This document shows, in pieces, positions 13,301-28,341 of a DNA stretch of 64,000 nt (within the stretch, counting starts at the first letter, position 1; each line of letters starts with the position of its first letter). The notes below the pieces were generated by a model. It ran no database searches and was not told the DNA's origin. It worked only from the letters and a program-made list of their open reading frames with translations. Both the position numbers and the translations under genes were made by a program. The DNA is taken from the NCBI GenBank assembly GCA_026182355.1, contig JAPFBL010000376.1:202001-266000 (forward strand). Direction: 5' to 3'. This stretch comes from Hermatobates lingyangjiaoensis. Lineage: Eukaryota > Arthropoda > Insecta > Hemiptera > Hermatobatidae.

Positions 13301-16300
13301 TCTTCAGTTTGAATATAAATAGTTTCAAATGTATTCCCTTTTTTATCATTATTATTTTTTCCTTGCCTATCTGTTCCTCCAAAGCTAACTTTATCTTCAC
13401 GATTAGTAAAATCATTTTGATTAGTATTGAAAAACTGTCTCGGTTTAGAGACAAAACTATGTTCCGTTGTTGTTTCTGTAGTGGTGATTTTAGGAGTTAG
13501 CGTTGTTCTGCTATTCACTATTACTGGCACCCTAGTAATGACTTCAAAATCATCATTAATATTTATTCTAAATAAATCAGACCCTTCTGGTTTTTCTGTA
13601 CTAGTCGCTTTGTCAGCAGGTAAAAAGTATCCTTTAACAGCAGGTCTGTCTGGATGTGGCCTATAATAAGGCCTTTCATATCCCCGATCTGAAGTATCCT
13701 TCTTTTCATATATTTGTTTTTTTGAACAAGGTTTCTTTAAACCTAATCCAGACCTTACATCAATATCAAAGTCTAGATTAGATTTATACTTTTTCTTTTC
13801 TGAAATAATTAAATAATTGTTAGTTATTTAAAATAAAAGAATTTATTTTTCTAGCTAAAAAGTTAGCACACTTACTTTGGTTATCTAGTTTCGAGAAAGT
13901 TTCAACAACAGATGACCCTTCAGAATTTAAATCATATGTTTTTAACTTTTCTTTACATTTTGGATCGTAATCGTGGTCACACATAAGGCTCTCAGGGTTG
14001 AATCTAGAATGAACATGATCTCTGTTAAAAGAAAATAAAAATAAAACAAGTTTATCTTTACTAAGGTCAAACAAAATTTTTAATTATATATGGTGTTTGT
14101 TGTTCTACGAGTATATATTTGATTTCATGTATTAATATATTTTAATTGCCCTGGAATAATCACAAAAATCTGTTTATTTTAAATATTTTTTTTTAAAAAT
14201 ACGTAGAATGAAAATAATAATACGTTAATAAATTCTGAAAGGGACTTATACTCGTATTATTCGACCAAATAAAAGTCTTCTTCAGAGTCAGAAATATAAG
14301 GATGTTAGGATTTTATTGTTTTGTTTTATACGATTGTATATATACTTTGAAAATAGACATAAACACGAATGAAAACTGGACACTAGAATTGACTTTCAAT
14401 GTTTCGACCCTTTTCACGGTCGTCCTCAGGAAATTTAGATTATACATAAATGTAAATAATAACCAATACGTTGCAGTAAAAGTGACAATTGTAAAAACTT
14501 TTTATCCCTGAGGAAAACATAAATATATGTCGAAAGGTCGGTGAGAGAAAATTTAAATCCTAAGACCAAAACCCTCAAAAATCTTATTCTTCATTCTTCG
14601 CAATTTCTTTATTCTCATAAAGGAACTTTGAAACGTATGTACTAATAGAATTAATACCAAATATAAATTGTATTAATAAGGCAACAAACATTTATACAAA
14701 GAGAAAAGAAAACAGGAAGAAGAAACACCAGGGAAAAAGTGTTCCACTAGAGTTGTATTAGGTTTCCCTGTGAAAAGTATTATTTTGGTGACACTTCTTT
14801 TGTTATAATGACAGATGTTGAAATATCGAAGTTTTTTTTGTAGCCTCCTTTGTCTTTTCTCAGTTATTTTTCATTTATAAATTAACATTTAGGTTTATAT
14901 CAGTACTTTAGAACTTATTTTTTAAACATAGAAATCAATTGATTAATCTATTTCAACTCAGTTCCAGTTGATATCTTTACCTTGTCCCTGGAGAGCAATC
15001 CATAACGTAAGTCCTTCCATGAGAACAGCTCAGAAATTTGTCACAATTTGGATGGCTCATTAAACCATTAAATCCAACAGGACAGGAAACTCGACTAAAG
15101 CGAGGTATTTGAACACTGGCTTCAGTAAAAAGGTCTGGAGGGTTTTCTTGATCATTATTTGATGGCAGTTGAAGTGGTTCCGGTGACATTTCATCTTCAC
15201 AGGAGTCTGTATCAAAGTCCTGAGATGGATATCTAGGTACAGAGTGAGTTGTAGTTGGATTATTAACTGTTGTGTCACGGATACTTGTATCTGTTTCTTC
15301 AGAATTTTGATTAGAACCATATGGTGAGTCATAGTCTTTTCTAAAACCATGATGGTGAGAATGAGTGTGATGCCTCCATGAATCCGTATATCCATGATTG
15401 TTTGATGAGGATGGAAATTGATCATGATTATGTTGAGGGTTTTCTTTATTAACAGTATCTACAAACTTGTCTTCATTTCTTCCTGAGGATGAACCTGATG
15501 AATAGAACTGATCCCTGTGACCATGTCTGTGAGACCAGTATGACCTATCACCACTTGAGGGATTTATTACAGAAGAGTCGCGATTTCCGTCTGGATATGC
15601 TGGATTATAAGGCCGTTCATTTGATCTTTCTGGTGAGTAGGGTCTTTCAGGATATTTAGGTTCATATCCTTGATTTTGATCTCTTCCCTGTGTAGAAGGT
15701 TTATATTTGGGTGGTTTCAAATAGTCCTCTCCGGTATACTCGTGATCATGTTGATGAAAACCTCTTTCACCACCTGATCCAACATTCTTGAATTCTGTTG
15801 TTGGAGAATATCTAGGAGGTTGAACACCAGCATGAGTTTCAAACTGCTTCCCTCTTTCTGGATATTTTCTCTCGGATTCAGTAAATGAAGGGGATCCTAA
15901 AAACAAGAACACAAGACAAGGTGACATAGTTATTTTTAAAAAAACAAAATAAAACCTGATGAACAACTATTTCCTCGTTATTATAATAAATATGTACAAA
16001 TAAAAACAACTTTTAATTGATTTCAAAAATTTAAATGAGAAATGGAAGAAAAAAATGTTTTTTAAACTCATGACATTAGAATATAAATTTCAATGGAATA
16101 AAGCTATTGTATAGCAACATAATGTTTATATATAAAATAAATTATTTTTTTACATTAAATATAACAGGTCACATATAATTAAGCCAACACAAAAAATAAT
16201 GTAACCATTAAGTAAAGATTCAAAGATTAATCTAGAGATTCAAGAATTTACTTTTTTTTATTTTCATTATAAATAGATAAAAAAACGTACGCAAAAATGA

Positions 16301-19300
16301 ACAATGAAAGAATCTACGCAATAAATAGCTAATAGTATAAAATAGTTTAAATGAAAAAAATATGATTCGGAACAATGTAAACTGGTAATTGTTACGAGGA
16401 AGGTGTAAATTTACCTTTGATTATTTGATAAAATTACGATATGAACTAAATTTAAAATAATTTACTTAATTTGAAAGGTGTTATCTATTAATATTAACCT
16501 TATATAAAAGAATATATTTACTTTTGTTTAGGATAGTAACCAAAATTAATGTTTCCAGTAATTATATAAATTCAGTAAAATGGATAAACCAACAAAAGTC
16601 TCCACACAAATGAAGTTTTATTCAACGCGTTTCGAACACTTTGTGTTCATCATCAGGAAGACAATTTGTATTATAGTGTCTTCCTGATGATGAACACAAA
16701 GTGTTCGAAACGTGTTGAATAAAACTTCATTTGTGTGGAGACTTTTGTTGGTTTATTCATTTTACCTCAGAATGAGTAAATACCACACAATTACGGATTG
16801 CACAACTAATGATTTAAAAACATTAATTTTATAAGTGCACACAATGTTTATATAAACATTTTTAATCAATTGGAAATCAATTCCAATTTAAGATTTAGTA
16901 TTACTACACTAAATTATGTAATATTTTGACCACTCTTTAATTTGCACTTCATGTTTTCTTAAATAAAGTATACATTTAGATGTCTTTGATTAGAACCGGT
17001 TAATTTCATTTGTAAAAGGATAAATATGAACTTGAAAAATCTGTATAGCTGCGATAGTTATTATAACTATATGTTATAAACGCACTGTTTATTCACTAAT
17101 TTCAAAATCATAAATAGTAGAAAATCATATAAGTATTGGAATACCTTGGTGATGATTATGATGGTCATGATTATGTTGATCATGATTATGATTGTGATGC
17201 TGATGATGATTATGATTATTTAATCCCATGTGGTACTGATGACTATGCCTAAAGTAACCTCTTGGATTTGGATCTGTCAAATCAAAAAAAAATATTTATT
17301 ACATTATTAAAATACAAATTCTTCAAGTAAGCATGTATTAATTAAAACAAAAACAAAATGCACACAAACTTATCACATGATTAGGTAGTAAATAACAATT
17401 TTTTTTTTTTATAATATATTGTCATACAGCAAATAGTTTGCCCTAATAGGCAGCAATAAATATTCCATACATTAATGCAAAAAAAACTACCCATAAATGG
17501 GTCAAAGCACACTCCATGCTCCAATTTTCCTCAACGAATCAATTATTAATTACTATATTTAACCAATAGTTTAGTAAACAGACTATTCAAAATCTATGTG
17601 AAATTTGAACGATCTATTCCATTAGTAGTAGATTTGAATTTGTATTACAAATAGCATTTATTAAATTTCAAAATGGATTAATTTTTGTTGTTGCTGAAGA
17701 GACAGTTTTTTTTAAGGATACCTGATCTATTCCAAACCCATCCATTATGGTGATTATGATTGTGGTGGTGGTGATGCATCCTACCGGGGTGTTGGTTTAC
17801 AAAACTAGATCTCTCATCGTCTGGGACTGAAAATAGAAAAAAAAATTGTTTATTACAGGTGTGTCAAACTCATTTTGGTTTGGGGGCCGAATACAGCTTA
17901 ATCTGGTCTCAAGCGAGCCATACCTGTTTTGATTTATCATCATGTCTCTCTCAACCTTTCGACCAATCCATGAATAAATCGATCTTTTTTTTTACATGAG
18001 ACCCTTTAGCCGTATCAGCAAGCCCACTTCGACCCTCCTTTATTAGAAGGGTTGCGACGAGCCACGGATACACCCAAGGTGGACCTCGCGGAGGCGGGTC
18101 CCACGACACCACCATCACGCATAAAGACAAAAAAAAAATGACAAGGGAAAAGAAAGAAGCAAAACAGAAATTAAGAGAAAGAAATGACAAGAAGGCGGAA
18201 AAAAAGACAAAGACAAAAGCGGACCATACCAGTAATTCATTCCAAAATTACATAGAACTTTAAAGAAAATTAGAGTAAAGTCATTCTTTTTTTTTTATAA
18301 TAATACAGATTTATCCTCCGGGCCGTACCAAACCCCCGAGTGAGCCGGATCTGGCCTGCGGGCCGTATGTTTGACATCCCTGGTCTATTATGACATTATT
18401 AATAATAATTTTACATTTCACATCAAAATACGTTTTCATTGAGTCTTTTTTTTTGCAACTTGAAAACAGCTGATCAATAAAAGTAAAATACCTTCATAAT
18501 TATTAAGACTGCTATTACATTAACTATATATCTTCTTTTTTTTTTTGTTTAACCGATCCCCTAGGGGGTGATAACGTCAGCCGTTTACCGGCTTTTTGTT
18601 TGATTGGTGATTCTACAGTACTACATTGGGAGTCCTAAATTTTGCCTAACTTAAGTGCATTTCTAGTTGGGATCTTTAATGAGTACCTGACATCGTACAG
18701 GCTCGGGACCGACGGCTCCAAGGGACGACGTACTCAGTTGTATTCACCTCCCGTGTGAATAAATCGAGGACCAGGTGGGGATCGAACCCCACACTGCCAG
18801 CCCAGAGGCGAGTATGTTGACCACTGAGCTAACCTGGCCCCCAACTAAATAATTAGATTTCAATGTATGTTTCAATCACCCAACAGATATGTATTTAATC
18901 TTTACAGATTATACTAAATAAATTATTCGGACTTTCACTGATGACTAAAAGTTAGAAGGTAAGGTCGTTATAGTATCAGGCCTTCAGATTTTCTGATCAT
19001 TTTAGTGTATTTCCGATAGAGGCCATTGCTATTCTGGAAACGGTAAAGCGCCTATTCTCCTTTACCTTCCCATGCAATAAAAATATTCAGATTATTTCTG
19101 GATAATCAAGCTGCTATCAAATCTCATAGGGAAGTTTAATCTATCTCTGAGTTAGCTTTAGACTGTAAAAGATTATAAGATAGGTTGTCAGAGAGGTCCA
19201 AAGTTCCAGAGTTTGCGTTCTAAGGAACTGGAACATGATGGGTAACTGAAATCCTGATGAAATTTCCCGTTATGGCAGCTTTCTTATGACATAGGATATC

Positions 19301-22300
19301 CTGTATCATCAGGGGTTCCACTCTCCACTTACAAGGTATAGGTTTGTCAGAGCAGATACGACCATGTTTACCAAAGATGGTCCAGGGAGGCCACGTATCT
19401 CATTTCGAAGTAAATTTGACTTTTCTGTAATTTCAGAATGATTAATGAGCACTTATCTGAGTAGAGTATTGCTAGCCAATGTTATTGCTGGTAGTAATAT
19501 ATACTTGCTCAAAGGAAAGCCTGCCATGAGAATGGGCTTAGATTTTAAGTACATCCGCAGGACATACCAAATTGAGGAAGAGGAGGAATCTGTGACTCAC
19601 TTCCTTTGTCAATACCGTGGCTTAGCTCAAAGAAGGAAACCGACATTAGGAGAGTACTTTTGTGACAATCTTGGAAATCTAGTATCCACGGGTATCACAG
19701 ACCTAGTCAAATTTATTTTTCTCTGTGGATGGCCCAAGTGGACTGGTTAAGGGCAACAGCAACCCTATTTTCTTTTATAGTATTACAATGGGTCAGTTTA
19801 TAACTAACATAACCTAAATACAACAGCATATACCAATTAAACATACAACAGTTTAAATTAATACTTGGAAGAAAACTGGTTTCAGGGAACAAAACTTTTT
19901 ATACTAGTTGCAGAGTCAATATCAGAGCATTATGAAACTAGTAATCAAATCTGTGTAGTATCGTCATAACAGAAAAAATGTAATGTAAAATGGAACAAAT
20001 GTAATTTTTGTGGAAAACTAAACGGTTTGAAATGTTAAATTCTAAAAAGCAGCTATGTCCCTCATGTCCACAATACGCAGACTCTCTTGTATATCAACGC
20101 CATCTTTTCTCATTCAACAGAAACATCCTAGGGTTAAAGTTTGAGCCCACGACTTCGTGCCTAAGACAAGTAGCCTACAATAAATATATATTTCTAAACT
20201 TTAAATATATTAATTATTATATAATCAAACCACAATAAGAAATGGGAAAACAAGACTAAGATCTTTCAACCGTAACAAGCGGTCTTCGTCAGAGTCAAAA
20301 ACCCAACTCTGACGAAGACCGCTTGTTATGGTTGAAAGATCTTAATCTTATTTTCCCATTTCTTATTGTGGTTTGATCATTGATTGTTATTTCACGTGTT
20401 TATGTGAAATATTTTTATTAATTATTATATATATATATATATATAATTTCAAATATTAACTATTTAAACAAAACAAAATAAAAATAGAGGAATATAAAAG
20501 CTTTTTTTTTAATTTATTGATTGAAATTTAATACCTCTACGGGAATTCCAAGGATTTGGTTTCGGTGGTAATAAGTAGGATGGTGAAATTTCTGATCCAC
20601 TTACTGAAATCAAGTAAACATGAATTTATTAAAAGAAAAACTTGGAAAAATACAAAATTACTAGAAATCTTGAATAGGTAAAACTTAACATAGTATTTTT
20701 GTCAAGTAAGAAGGATAAACCTTTTTTTGTAATTATTATTTTTTAAGAGACTAGCATAAATCTAAAAATAAGGTTAATCGGAAGTTAAATTTTTTTTTGC
20801 TATGAAAAACTATTATTTTTTAAATAAAAATTTTTACTTCGATTTTTCTCTTACCGTTCCTACAGCCCCATGATCTCACTCCCTACCTCTATTACCCTTT
20901 ACCCCTACATTTCTCCCTCCTCTCTTCCTACTCTCTCTTTCTCTCACTCCCTCTCTCTTCCTCATACTCTTTCGCTGTATGTACATTCATAATTAATAGC
21001 GCAGCTATGTTCCACCCACATATCTCATTCAAATTCTCTACTTAGTCACCAAGCTTTATGATTATTATAATACGGAAGAGTTTTAAAAATAGAAAACATA
21101 TTAATAATAATAACAAAAGGTATGAAATTAAATTACATGTATACAAAATTTAGTAGATCCAAAAACAAGGTAATATTCATTTTAAGATTCGATCCAGAAA
21201 AACTAACAGATGTCAAAAGAAAGCCAATAAAAATCTTGTTATTATAAACAACATATGTTAATTTTCTTTATTTATACAGATTAAATAACATGTTAAATAC
21301 CTGTTGAATCATAATTCCTATTCCCATGGTACTGACTGTGATCATAACCTTGGACATTTCTTTCATATTGTTGCCTCTGAATACCTTAAAAAAAACGTGT
21401 AATTGATTATTTTTTTAATTGTATAAATATTTTTTATTATTTTGATGTTTTTGAAACCAAATATTGTCTTTGGATTAAGAGTCATTGTATATGTAATAAT
21501 TATGGGATTATCGCAGAATATTGATATGAATATTACATTATTCAATAGTAGAAGTAAGAGTTACTAATTTCCTTAATTTTTTTTAAACATTTTGTGTGTT
21601 CCTTTAATTTAAAGAAACTGTTATATTCTCATGTAATTTGTGTTGTTCTGAGTGTAAAAAGTATGGATCACGTTTTGTTTTAGCACTTAAATTAGTTATG
21701 GTTGAGATACCATATATTATTTGTGGGGGGTTGGTTCTCCATCGTGATTTGAAAACTTTTTTACTTTCCAAAAGTTTATTATAAAAAGGATCTCACAACG
21801 AGTAAGTTTGGGGTCAGACAAATTTATCTGACCAAACGGAGTTACATTGTTTTTTCATGTTTTTTAAGCATCCGGTCTTTTACGGCACTCTTTGACAGTG
21901 GTACTAGGTATCCCACTAAAAGGTTCTGGACTTAGAAGAGAACTTACAGTTCCCTTCTTGGTCAGCCTGTCAGCTATTTCATTACCTTCTATTGAACAGT
22001 GACCTGACACCCATAAAGGTTGATCTTATTATGGGACGAAACTGTCTCTAGAAGGAGTTTGCACACCCACATGAGTCTAGAGTTAACTTTGTAGGAGTTT
22101 CCCTTCCTGATTAAATTCTTTTTTAAGCTATAAAGACCAATGGCTGCTTAACAATATGTATTACAATTGTACATATTCGTCTTACCTTATATTTTATGTG
22201 TTCCTCTTACAAAATAACTTTATTTTTATTTAATGATCCTACATTTCTGAATATTTATAGCATTTTCTGCTTTAAGTGGATATATATATATATATATAAT

Positions 22301-22670
22301 AATAACACTTTTTCTTCTTCTTAGAGTTTGGTCAGGGTTAATATAAGGAATCACCTATTCACCAACGTTTCGTCTTTATTTTAAGAGACATCCTCAGGGC
22401 TATAAACTAACAAAAAACAATGGACATTTGTCATATCTACTTTACAATCATCATAACAAATTCAAAAATCTATTTACTTAATTTGTTATGATGATTGTAA
22501 AGTAGATATGACAAACGTCCATTGTTTTTTGTTAGTTTATAGTCCTGAGGTTGTCTTAAAATAAAGACGAAACGTTGGCGAAAAGGTGATTCCGTATATT
22601 AACCCTGACCAAACTCCAAGAAGAAGAACAAGTGTTTATTAGTAAATTGTGGTCAAGAAAACAATACCTT

Positions 22671-22703
<33 letters not shown>

Positions 22704-23549
22704 TATATATATAATATATTGTTAAAAATTGGACCATATTTATCTGAATTTTGCTTCTCATAATTTTCTCGAGTTTCCCGAATAACGATCTTGTTATTGT
22801 GACCACAGAATATAGTAAGTTACCAATCGACATGTTAAATGAACACATGTTTCTGCAGTCTTCAGCCATTATCAAAAAAATGAATGTATGTTAAAGTTTA
22901 AAGCTTTATACAAGAAATGTGGAATGTGCTGCTGGTGTTGGGGGGGAGGGGGGTTAAAAATTGTTTTTCTAATCGGTGAGGGTTGAGTGACCTAGGGCGA
23001 CGTTGCAGCTACCTGGGAGAGGCCCTAATTAGCTCGAGGTTGATTTAAACAATTTGAGAACTTTAGAACTAATTTCTAATTGTTTATTAATATATGACTT
23101 CTTTTTATTAATAAGTGTGGCTTCAGTTATTCTTAGTCTATGCTGATCTCTTTCAGCCTAAGTCACTCAACCCTCACCGATTAGAAAAACAACTTTAATC
23201 CCTCCCCAACCCCAGCAACACATTCCACCTTTCTTATATAAAGCTTTAAACTTCAAAATGCATTCATTTCTTGATAATGGTTAAAGACAGTAGAAACATG
23301 TGTTCATTTAGGATATCAATTGTTAACTTACTATATTCTGTGGATACAGTAACTTATGAAAAAGCAAGTTTCAGCTAAATATGGTCTAATTTTTAACAAT
23401 GTATGTATACAGGAAGGACTGCTACCAAAATTTACAAATATATATATAACTTTAAATAACAAAAAAACACGACACAGAAAAAAGAGAAAATACACACTTA
23501 CTAAATTCAAAATTTTTAACTATTGAAGTTCGAATATTCCAATAAGGTC

Positions 23550-23602
<53 letters not shown>

Positions 23603-25475
23603 GACTAATAATCAAAATAACACTTGATATAATAGATGGATTAATTTACCACAATGAAAACAATTTTTGAAACAATGCTCTAAGGCCTTTCGTTAACATC
23701 TTCAAGAAGATGTGTTAACGAAAGGCCTTAGAGCATTGTTACAAAAATTGTTTTCATTGTGGTAAATTAATCCATATATATATATATATGTATATATATC
23801 TTAAGTTAATAACATATAAATTGCAATTTATAATGTGTGATATAATATATGAAGAAATATTTAAGGAAGTCAACGTTTCAGAAGGTATGAGCTCTTCCTT
23901 CGAGAGACAAGCCAAACCTGACAACTGAGACCAATTCTTATGGCTCCTTGAAATACAAATATTTAGAAACAGAGATGACATATCATCGTTCACTAAATCG
24001 GATTTAAAAAAGTCAATGAGAAGAGGATCACCTCTTATACTGAATTATTTGATAAGGAATTCATTGACTTACACATCGTCATTTTTGTAATCGAATTAAA
24101 CAATCTTTTAGTGTAAGGAGGATAAAATCATTAAAAAAAAAAGTTCTACAGAACAAAAAAAACTTCAAAATTACATAGTATTACCGAAGCAAAAAAGCAT
24201 TATTTTTAAACGTCTCTTGATTAAAGTATAGAACAATTTATTTCTGAAAATATTCATATTTATATAATAATGGATAATAATGGAAATACTCACCTTTTGA
24301 TTTACAATTTACTTTTGCTGGATAATCGCATTCTCGAGTTCTTGGATTGAAAAGTGTTCCTGGAGCACATGTTATGAGAGAACCTCTACCATTCCAACAT
24401 GAAATAAAGCGCCTACAATCCAGGGGATAAGGGAAATCGCCCGTTGCACCGGGTTCACATGATATCCTCTAGCATAAAATTAATAAAAATTAAAAAAAAA
24501 ATGATGTTGCATATTATATAATGTAAATTTGAACATTTATGCATTTCAAATTGAACACATAAAGAGATTGAGGTTAAAGTCACAACTTTGTCACGTTCTT
24601 TCCATAAAAAAGTTAAAAAAAACCTTATTATTTACTCATATCGAAGAACATTAATAACATTTAAACCAAGCAAACGTTATTATATTTTTTCTGTTAGAAA
24701 ACCAAATTGTGCCAGAAGAGACGAGTTTTTGACATATGGCTCATCGTCTAGGTCACATCAATCTGTCAAGAGGGATGAGGATTTCGGTGATTTAACTTCT
24801 GAAAGAATAGTTTTGAAAAAAAATTGTCAAACTTCATAGATTTTTTTGCTTTTTACTACTTTAATTTTTTTCTATTTTCTATTTTTACTCTCTTTTCAAA
24901 ATTCCATTTCTTTATATTAAATATTCATTCACAAAAAGATATTCATGCAGGCACAGAAAGAGAAATAACTGGTTACAAGGTCGCCTTATATATATATATA
25001 TATATATATAAAACCCTTCGACGTCTCCTCACCTGTGTTTCTTCTTATCCACACCTGAAGACGGCGTATAGCAGAATTGAATGATCGAGAACCGTGAGTG
25101 TTAATCTCTTTATTATATCTCCTAGTTGTAACATCAGTTATATATATCAAGATTTGAAAATAAACAAGTTAAATAACAATCAATGTTCAAACCACAATAA
25201 AAAATAGAAAAAATGACTAAGATATTTCAACCGTAACAAACGGTCTTCATCATGTTGCTTTTTGACTTTGACGAAAACCGCTTGTTACGGTTGAAAGAGA
25301 TTTGTCTTTTTTCCCCGATTTATTATTGTAGTTTGAACATATATATATTTATATATATACCAATTAAATGAAACGATTCCACGAACTAAATAACCACTCC
25401 TATCTTCCTGATGACGAGGACATCGAAGTATAGTAGTGAGTTTCTGTTTCATTTTTGTGTGTTCTTTGTGTAAAT

Positions 25476-25509
<34 letters not shown>

Positions 25510-26399
25510 CTATGATAAACGAAAAACGGTCCGGCAGGACAAATAACAATTAAAATAAGCAGTGACACATAAACAGAAACACAACAAAGACTCACTTTTC
25601 AATATTTCGACCGTAATGGCGGTCGTCCTCAGGAGAAGAAGTGATTTGACGGAGGGACGACAGTCAACTAAAGAACTCACTGGGTGAGGGCTAAAGCAGT
25701 GCTGCCGCAAAGGAGACAAATAAAAAAGAAACTAGGAAGTAGAGAGCAAAAAGAAAAAAAAAATGTTTTTGAAAGGTAGAAAAAGGTTAAGAAAAGAAAA
25801 AATAAAAAAAATGTATAGAACAATTAAATAAAAATATTTAAAAAAAAATAAATAAAAATACTTAAAAAAAATAAATAAAATAAAATAAAATAAAAAATAA
25901 AAAACTAACGATTTAAATTCAAGCCAGGTTTCGAGCGTGCCCCCAGGAGCCAAATATGGGCTTCCTCAGAAGCTTTTAAAGTAACTTGCCTGTTATCACT
26001 GGGGACTTGTTTAAGAACTTGGACTGTGAAACAATCATTGAAGCTGAGGTGGTGGGAATTAGCGTGAGTGGCGACAGGGAGACTGCTGCGTTTACCAACC
26101 GAAAGCCTGTGATTATTCATCCGAAGGTTCAGCATCGTAGATGCTAAACCAACGTTAAAAGCATCACATTGGGTGCATTTCAAGAGGTAAACACAGTCAG
26201 TGGAGATACAGGAGGAAGGACTGTGAATAGAGTAAGAATTAAGATTAGTTAGAGACTTAAATGAAGACCCAGAATCAACAATGGGACAGGTAAGACATCT
26301 CCGACGTCCACAGCGTTGTAGGCCACCCGCTGCGGCCACAAACAAAAGTGAGTCTTTGTTGTGTTTCTGTTTATGTGTCACTGCTTATTTTAATTGTAT

Positions 26400-26441
<42 letters not shown>

Positions 26442-26514
26442 CTCAATACAAAAAGAGAAAAACCTAAATAATGACATACAACACTCACTACTATATTTCG
26501 ATACCGTTATCATA

Positions 26515-26555
<41 letters not shown>

Positions 26556-28089
26556 AAAATAACACCAAATTTAGCTGATACTTGTTTCTTAAGAAGTTTC
26601 TCAATTATCTAAATAACACTCTCGTTATTTCATGTACAAAATAAAGTATATCTCCTATAGTCGACATGTTTCAATGATCAACGTTCATCATCAGGACGTA
26701 AATAACTTCTTGGGGGAATTTTCTGGTTTATTACATATACACGGTGAAGAGAGTAGGGGTGGTTTTTCTTCAAACTTAAGATAAGCTGGTCATTAATCCT
26801 GTGGGGTGAGTGGCCTCTCGTCCTGAGTTACTACCAGCAAGGGTTTAAGCATGTCCTTAATGTGAATTAAAGAGCTCTGTAATTACAAATTCACCTTCTA
26901 TATATAAAATGACTAACTCACTATTATTCTCATTATTGTCTTGATGATGAATGTGGTACATTCGAAACATGTCGACTAGTAATATTGGTAATAAGCTTTT
27001 TAGTTTTAATGAAGAGACGAGGAAGGAATTTCAACAATTGGGGAAATTATGTAAGAAACAGATACAGGCCAAATATGGGTCGTTATTTAACAATATATAT
27101 ATATAATGATTTCACATAAACATATGAAATAACAATCAATGATCAAACCACAATATGAAATGGGAAAACAAGACCGTCAGTTGGGTTTTTGACTATGACG
27201 AAGACCGCTTGTTACGATTAAAAGATCTTAGTCTTGTTTTCCCATTTCATATTGGGACTTAAATACTTAAATAAGGAAGAGTTGGTTCAAACAGACTTTT
27301 AAGAATTAAGATTCATAGAACTTATTAAAATCACTTATTTTTTTTTTTATATTTCAATACAATTTTTTTTTATAGTAAATGGAGCATTCAATATTTTTAA
27401 TTGAAGTTCTTTGTAAATTGAAAGCGTTCAACAAACACAATTCTTAATGCGTCACATAACAAACAGTTACTCCAGAACTGTTAGGTATTCATCCATAGTA
27501 ATAATTCCTTTAAAAAGTATAATTTCTATCAAAACTATAAACTATGAAGAAAAAATTAAAATTATCTATTAGTTAATTATTTTATACCCAGTTAATACTA
27601 ATTAATTAAAATCAAAATATGGAATTTATGAGAGAAGCAGTTATATTTGTTTTCGTCTAATTGGCCAACTCTTTATTCAATTTATCATTTAAAAACTGAA
27701 TGTAATATATAATAAAATGAACCCTATTATTCTAATTTATAAAACCATTTAAGTAAAATTGTTTATTTGGGTTCCTTGAAAATTATTTCTAATATCTTGA
27801 TAATTTTAATAACAACACATTGTCTGTCATAATGCGTTTTTTGTTTTCATTAACTATTGCTACATTCCTTCAATTAGTACGTAATAAACATCAATCCTAT
27901 ATATATACTCTCTAATAAATGTAAAATTAATCCAAAAAGAACAACGAAATGTATTAAAAAAGTGCATGCAATAGGTTTACAAGCATGGTCTCAAATTTTC
28001 GGTTAACCCTCATAAAGAAAGGAGAAAAAGGAAGATACAGCGCGTAGTTAAAACGACGGTTTATCATATGTATGATAGGATATGAAATT

Positions 28090-28124
<35 letters not shown>

Positions 28125-28290
28125 CAATATGTATTGTGTATACATAATTATTGTATTGTATATATAATATAATCATATATTTATAATTATATATATATAA
28201 CAAGATTTCATAATAAACACGTAAAATAAAAATCAACGTCTAAACCACATGTCATCAGAGAGCAAACAAAGTAAGAAAAAAAATTGTTTC

Positions 28291-28341
<51 letters not shown>

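Larger units (their letters stand above)
16566..16796. mobile_element. Family B foldback
   Basis: Arms begin AAAATGGATAAACCAACAAA and return inverted by 16765; a tail ACCACACAATTACGGATTGC follows, as in the 40.4 and 42.2 kb copies. The left end is shorter than in those copies and no clear target duplication is seen. Confidence 0.85.
20220..20412. mobile_element. Family A foldback
   Basis: Inverted arms beginning ATCAAACCACAATAAGAAAT and closing GTTTGATCATTGATTGTTAT, right flank TTTCACGTG then (AT)n. Carries hammerhead motifs on both strands. Confidence 0.85.
22305..22640. mobile_element. Family C foldback
   Basis: Arms of ~155 bp (CACTT...CTTCTTCTTAGAGTTTGG and its inverse) around a 10-20 bp centre near 22475. 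A truncated relative lies at 47385-47530. Confidence 0.85.
25510..26400 (-). mobile_element. Penelope-like element fragment bounded by inverted termini
   Basis: Left and right ends (25545-25594 and 26348-26397) are near-perfect 50-bp inverted repeats. Inside, the minus strand carries a GIY-YIG fragment, an A-rich tract and then a hammerhead. (AT)n tracts flank both sides. Confidence 0.8.
26570..26980. mobile_element. Penelope-related repeat with two family G hammerheads
   Basis: Flanked by (AT)n on the left and TA-rich sequence near 27100. It contains inverted family G motifs at 26660 and 26938. Its left end (GATACTTGTTTCTTAAGAAG) matches the inverse of 610-640, where a related copy lies. 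Confidence 0.65.

Noticed and set aside
18780..18842. tRNA gene on the minus strand
   Set aside because: A and B boxes are excellent, but the acceptor stem does not close and the SINE body follows directly; other copies share it.
24924..25110. Possible further hammerhead near CCTGAAGACGG
   Set aside because: CUGAAGA is present but no GAAA, stem II or return strand could be fitted.
25732..25953. Phe/Leu-rich membrane-like frame
   Set aside because: Translation of an A-rich/T-rich low-complexity tract next to the GIY-YIG fragment.
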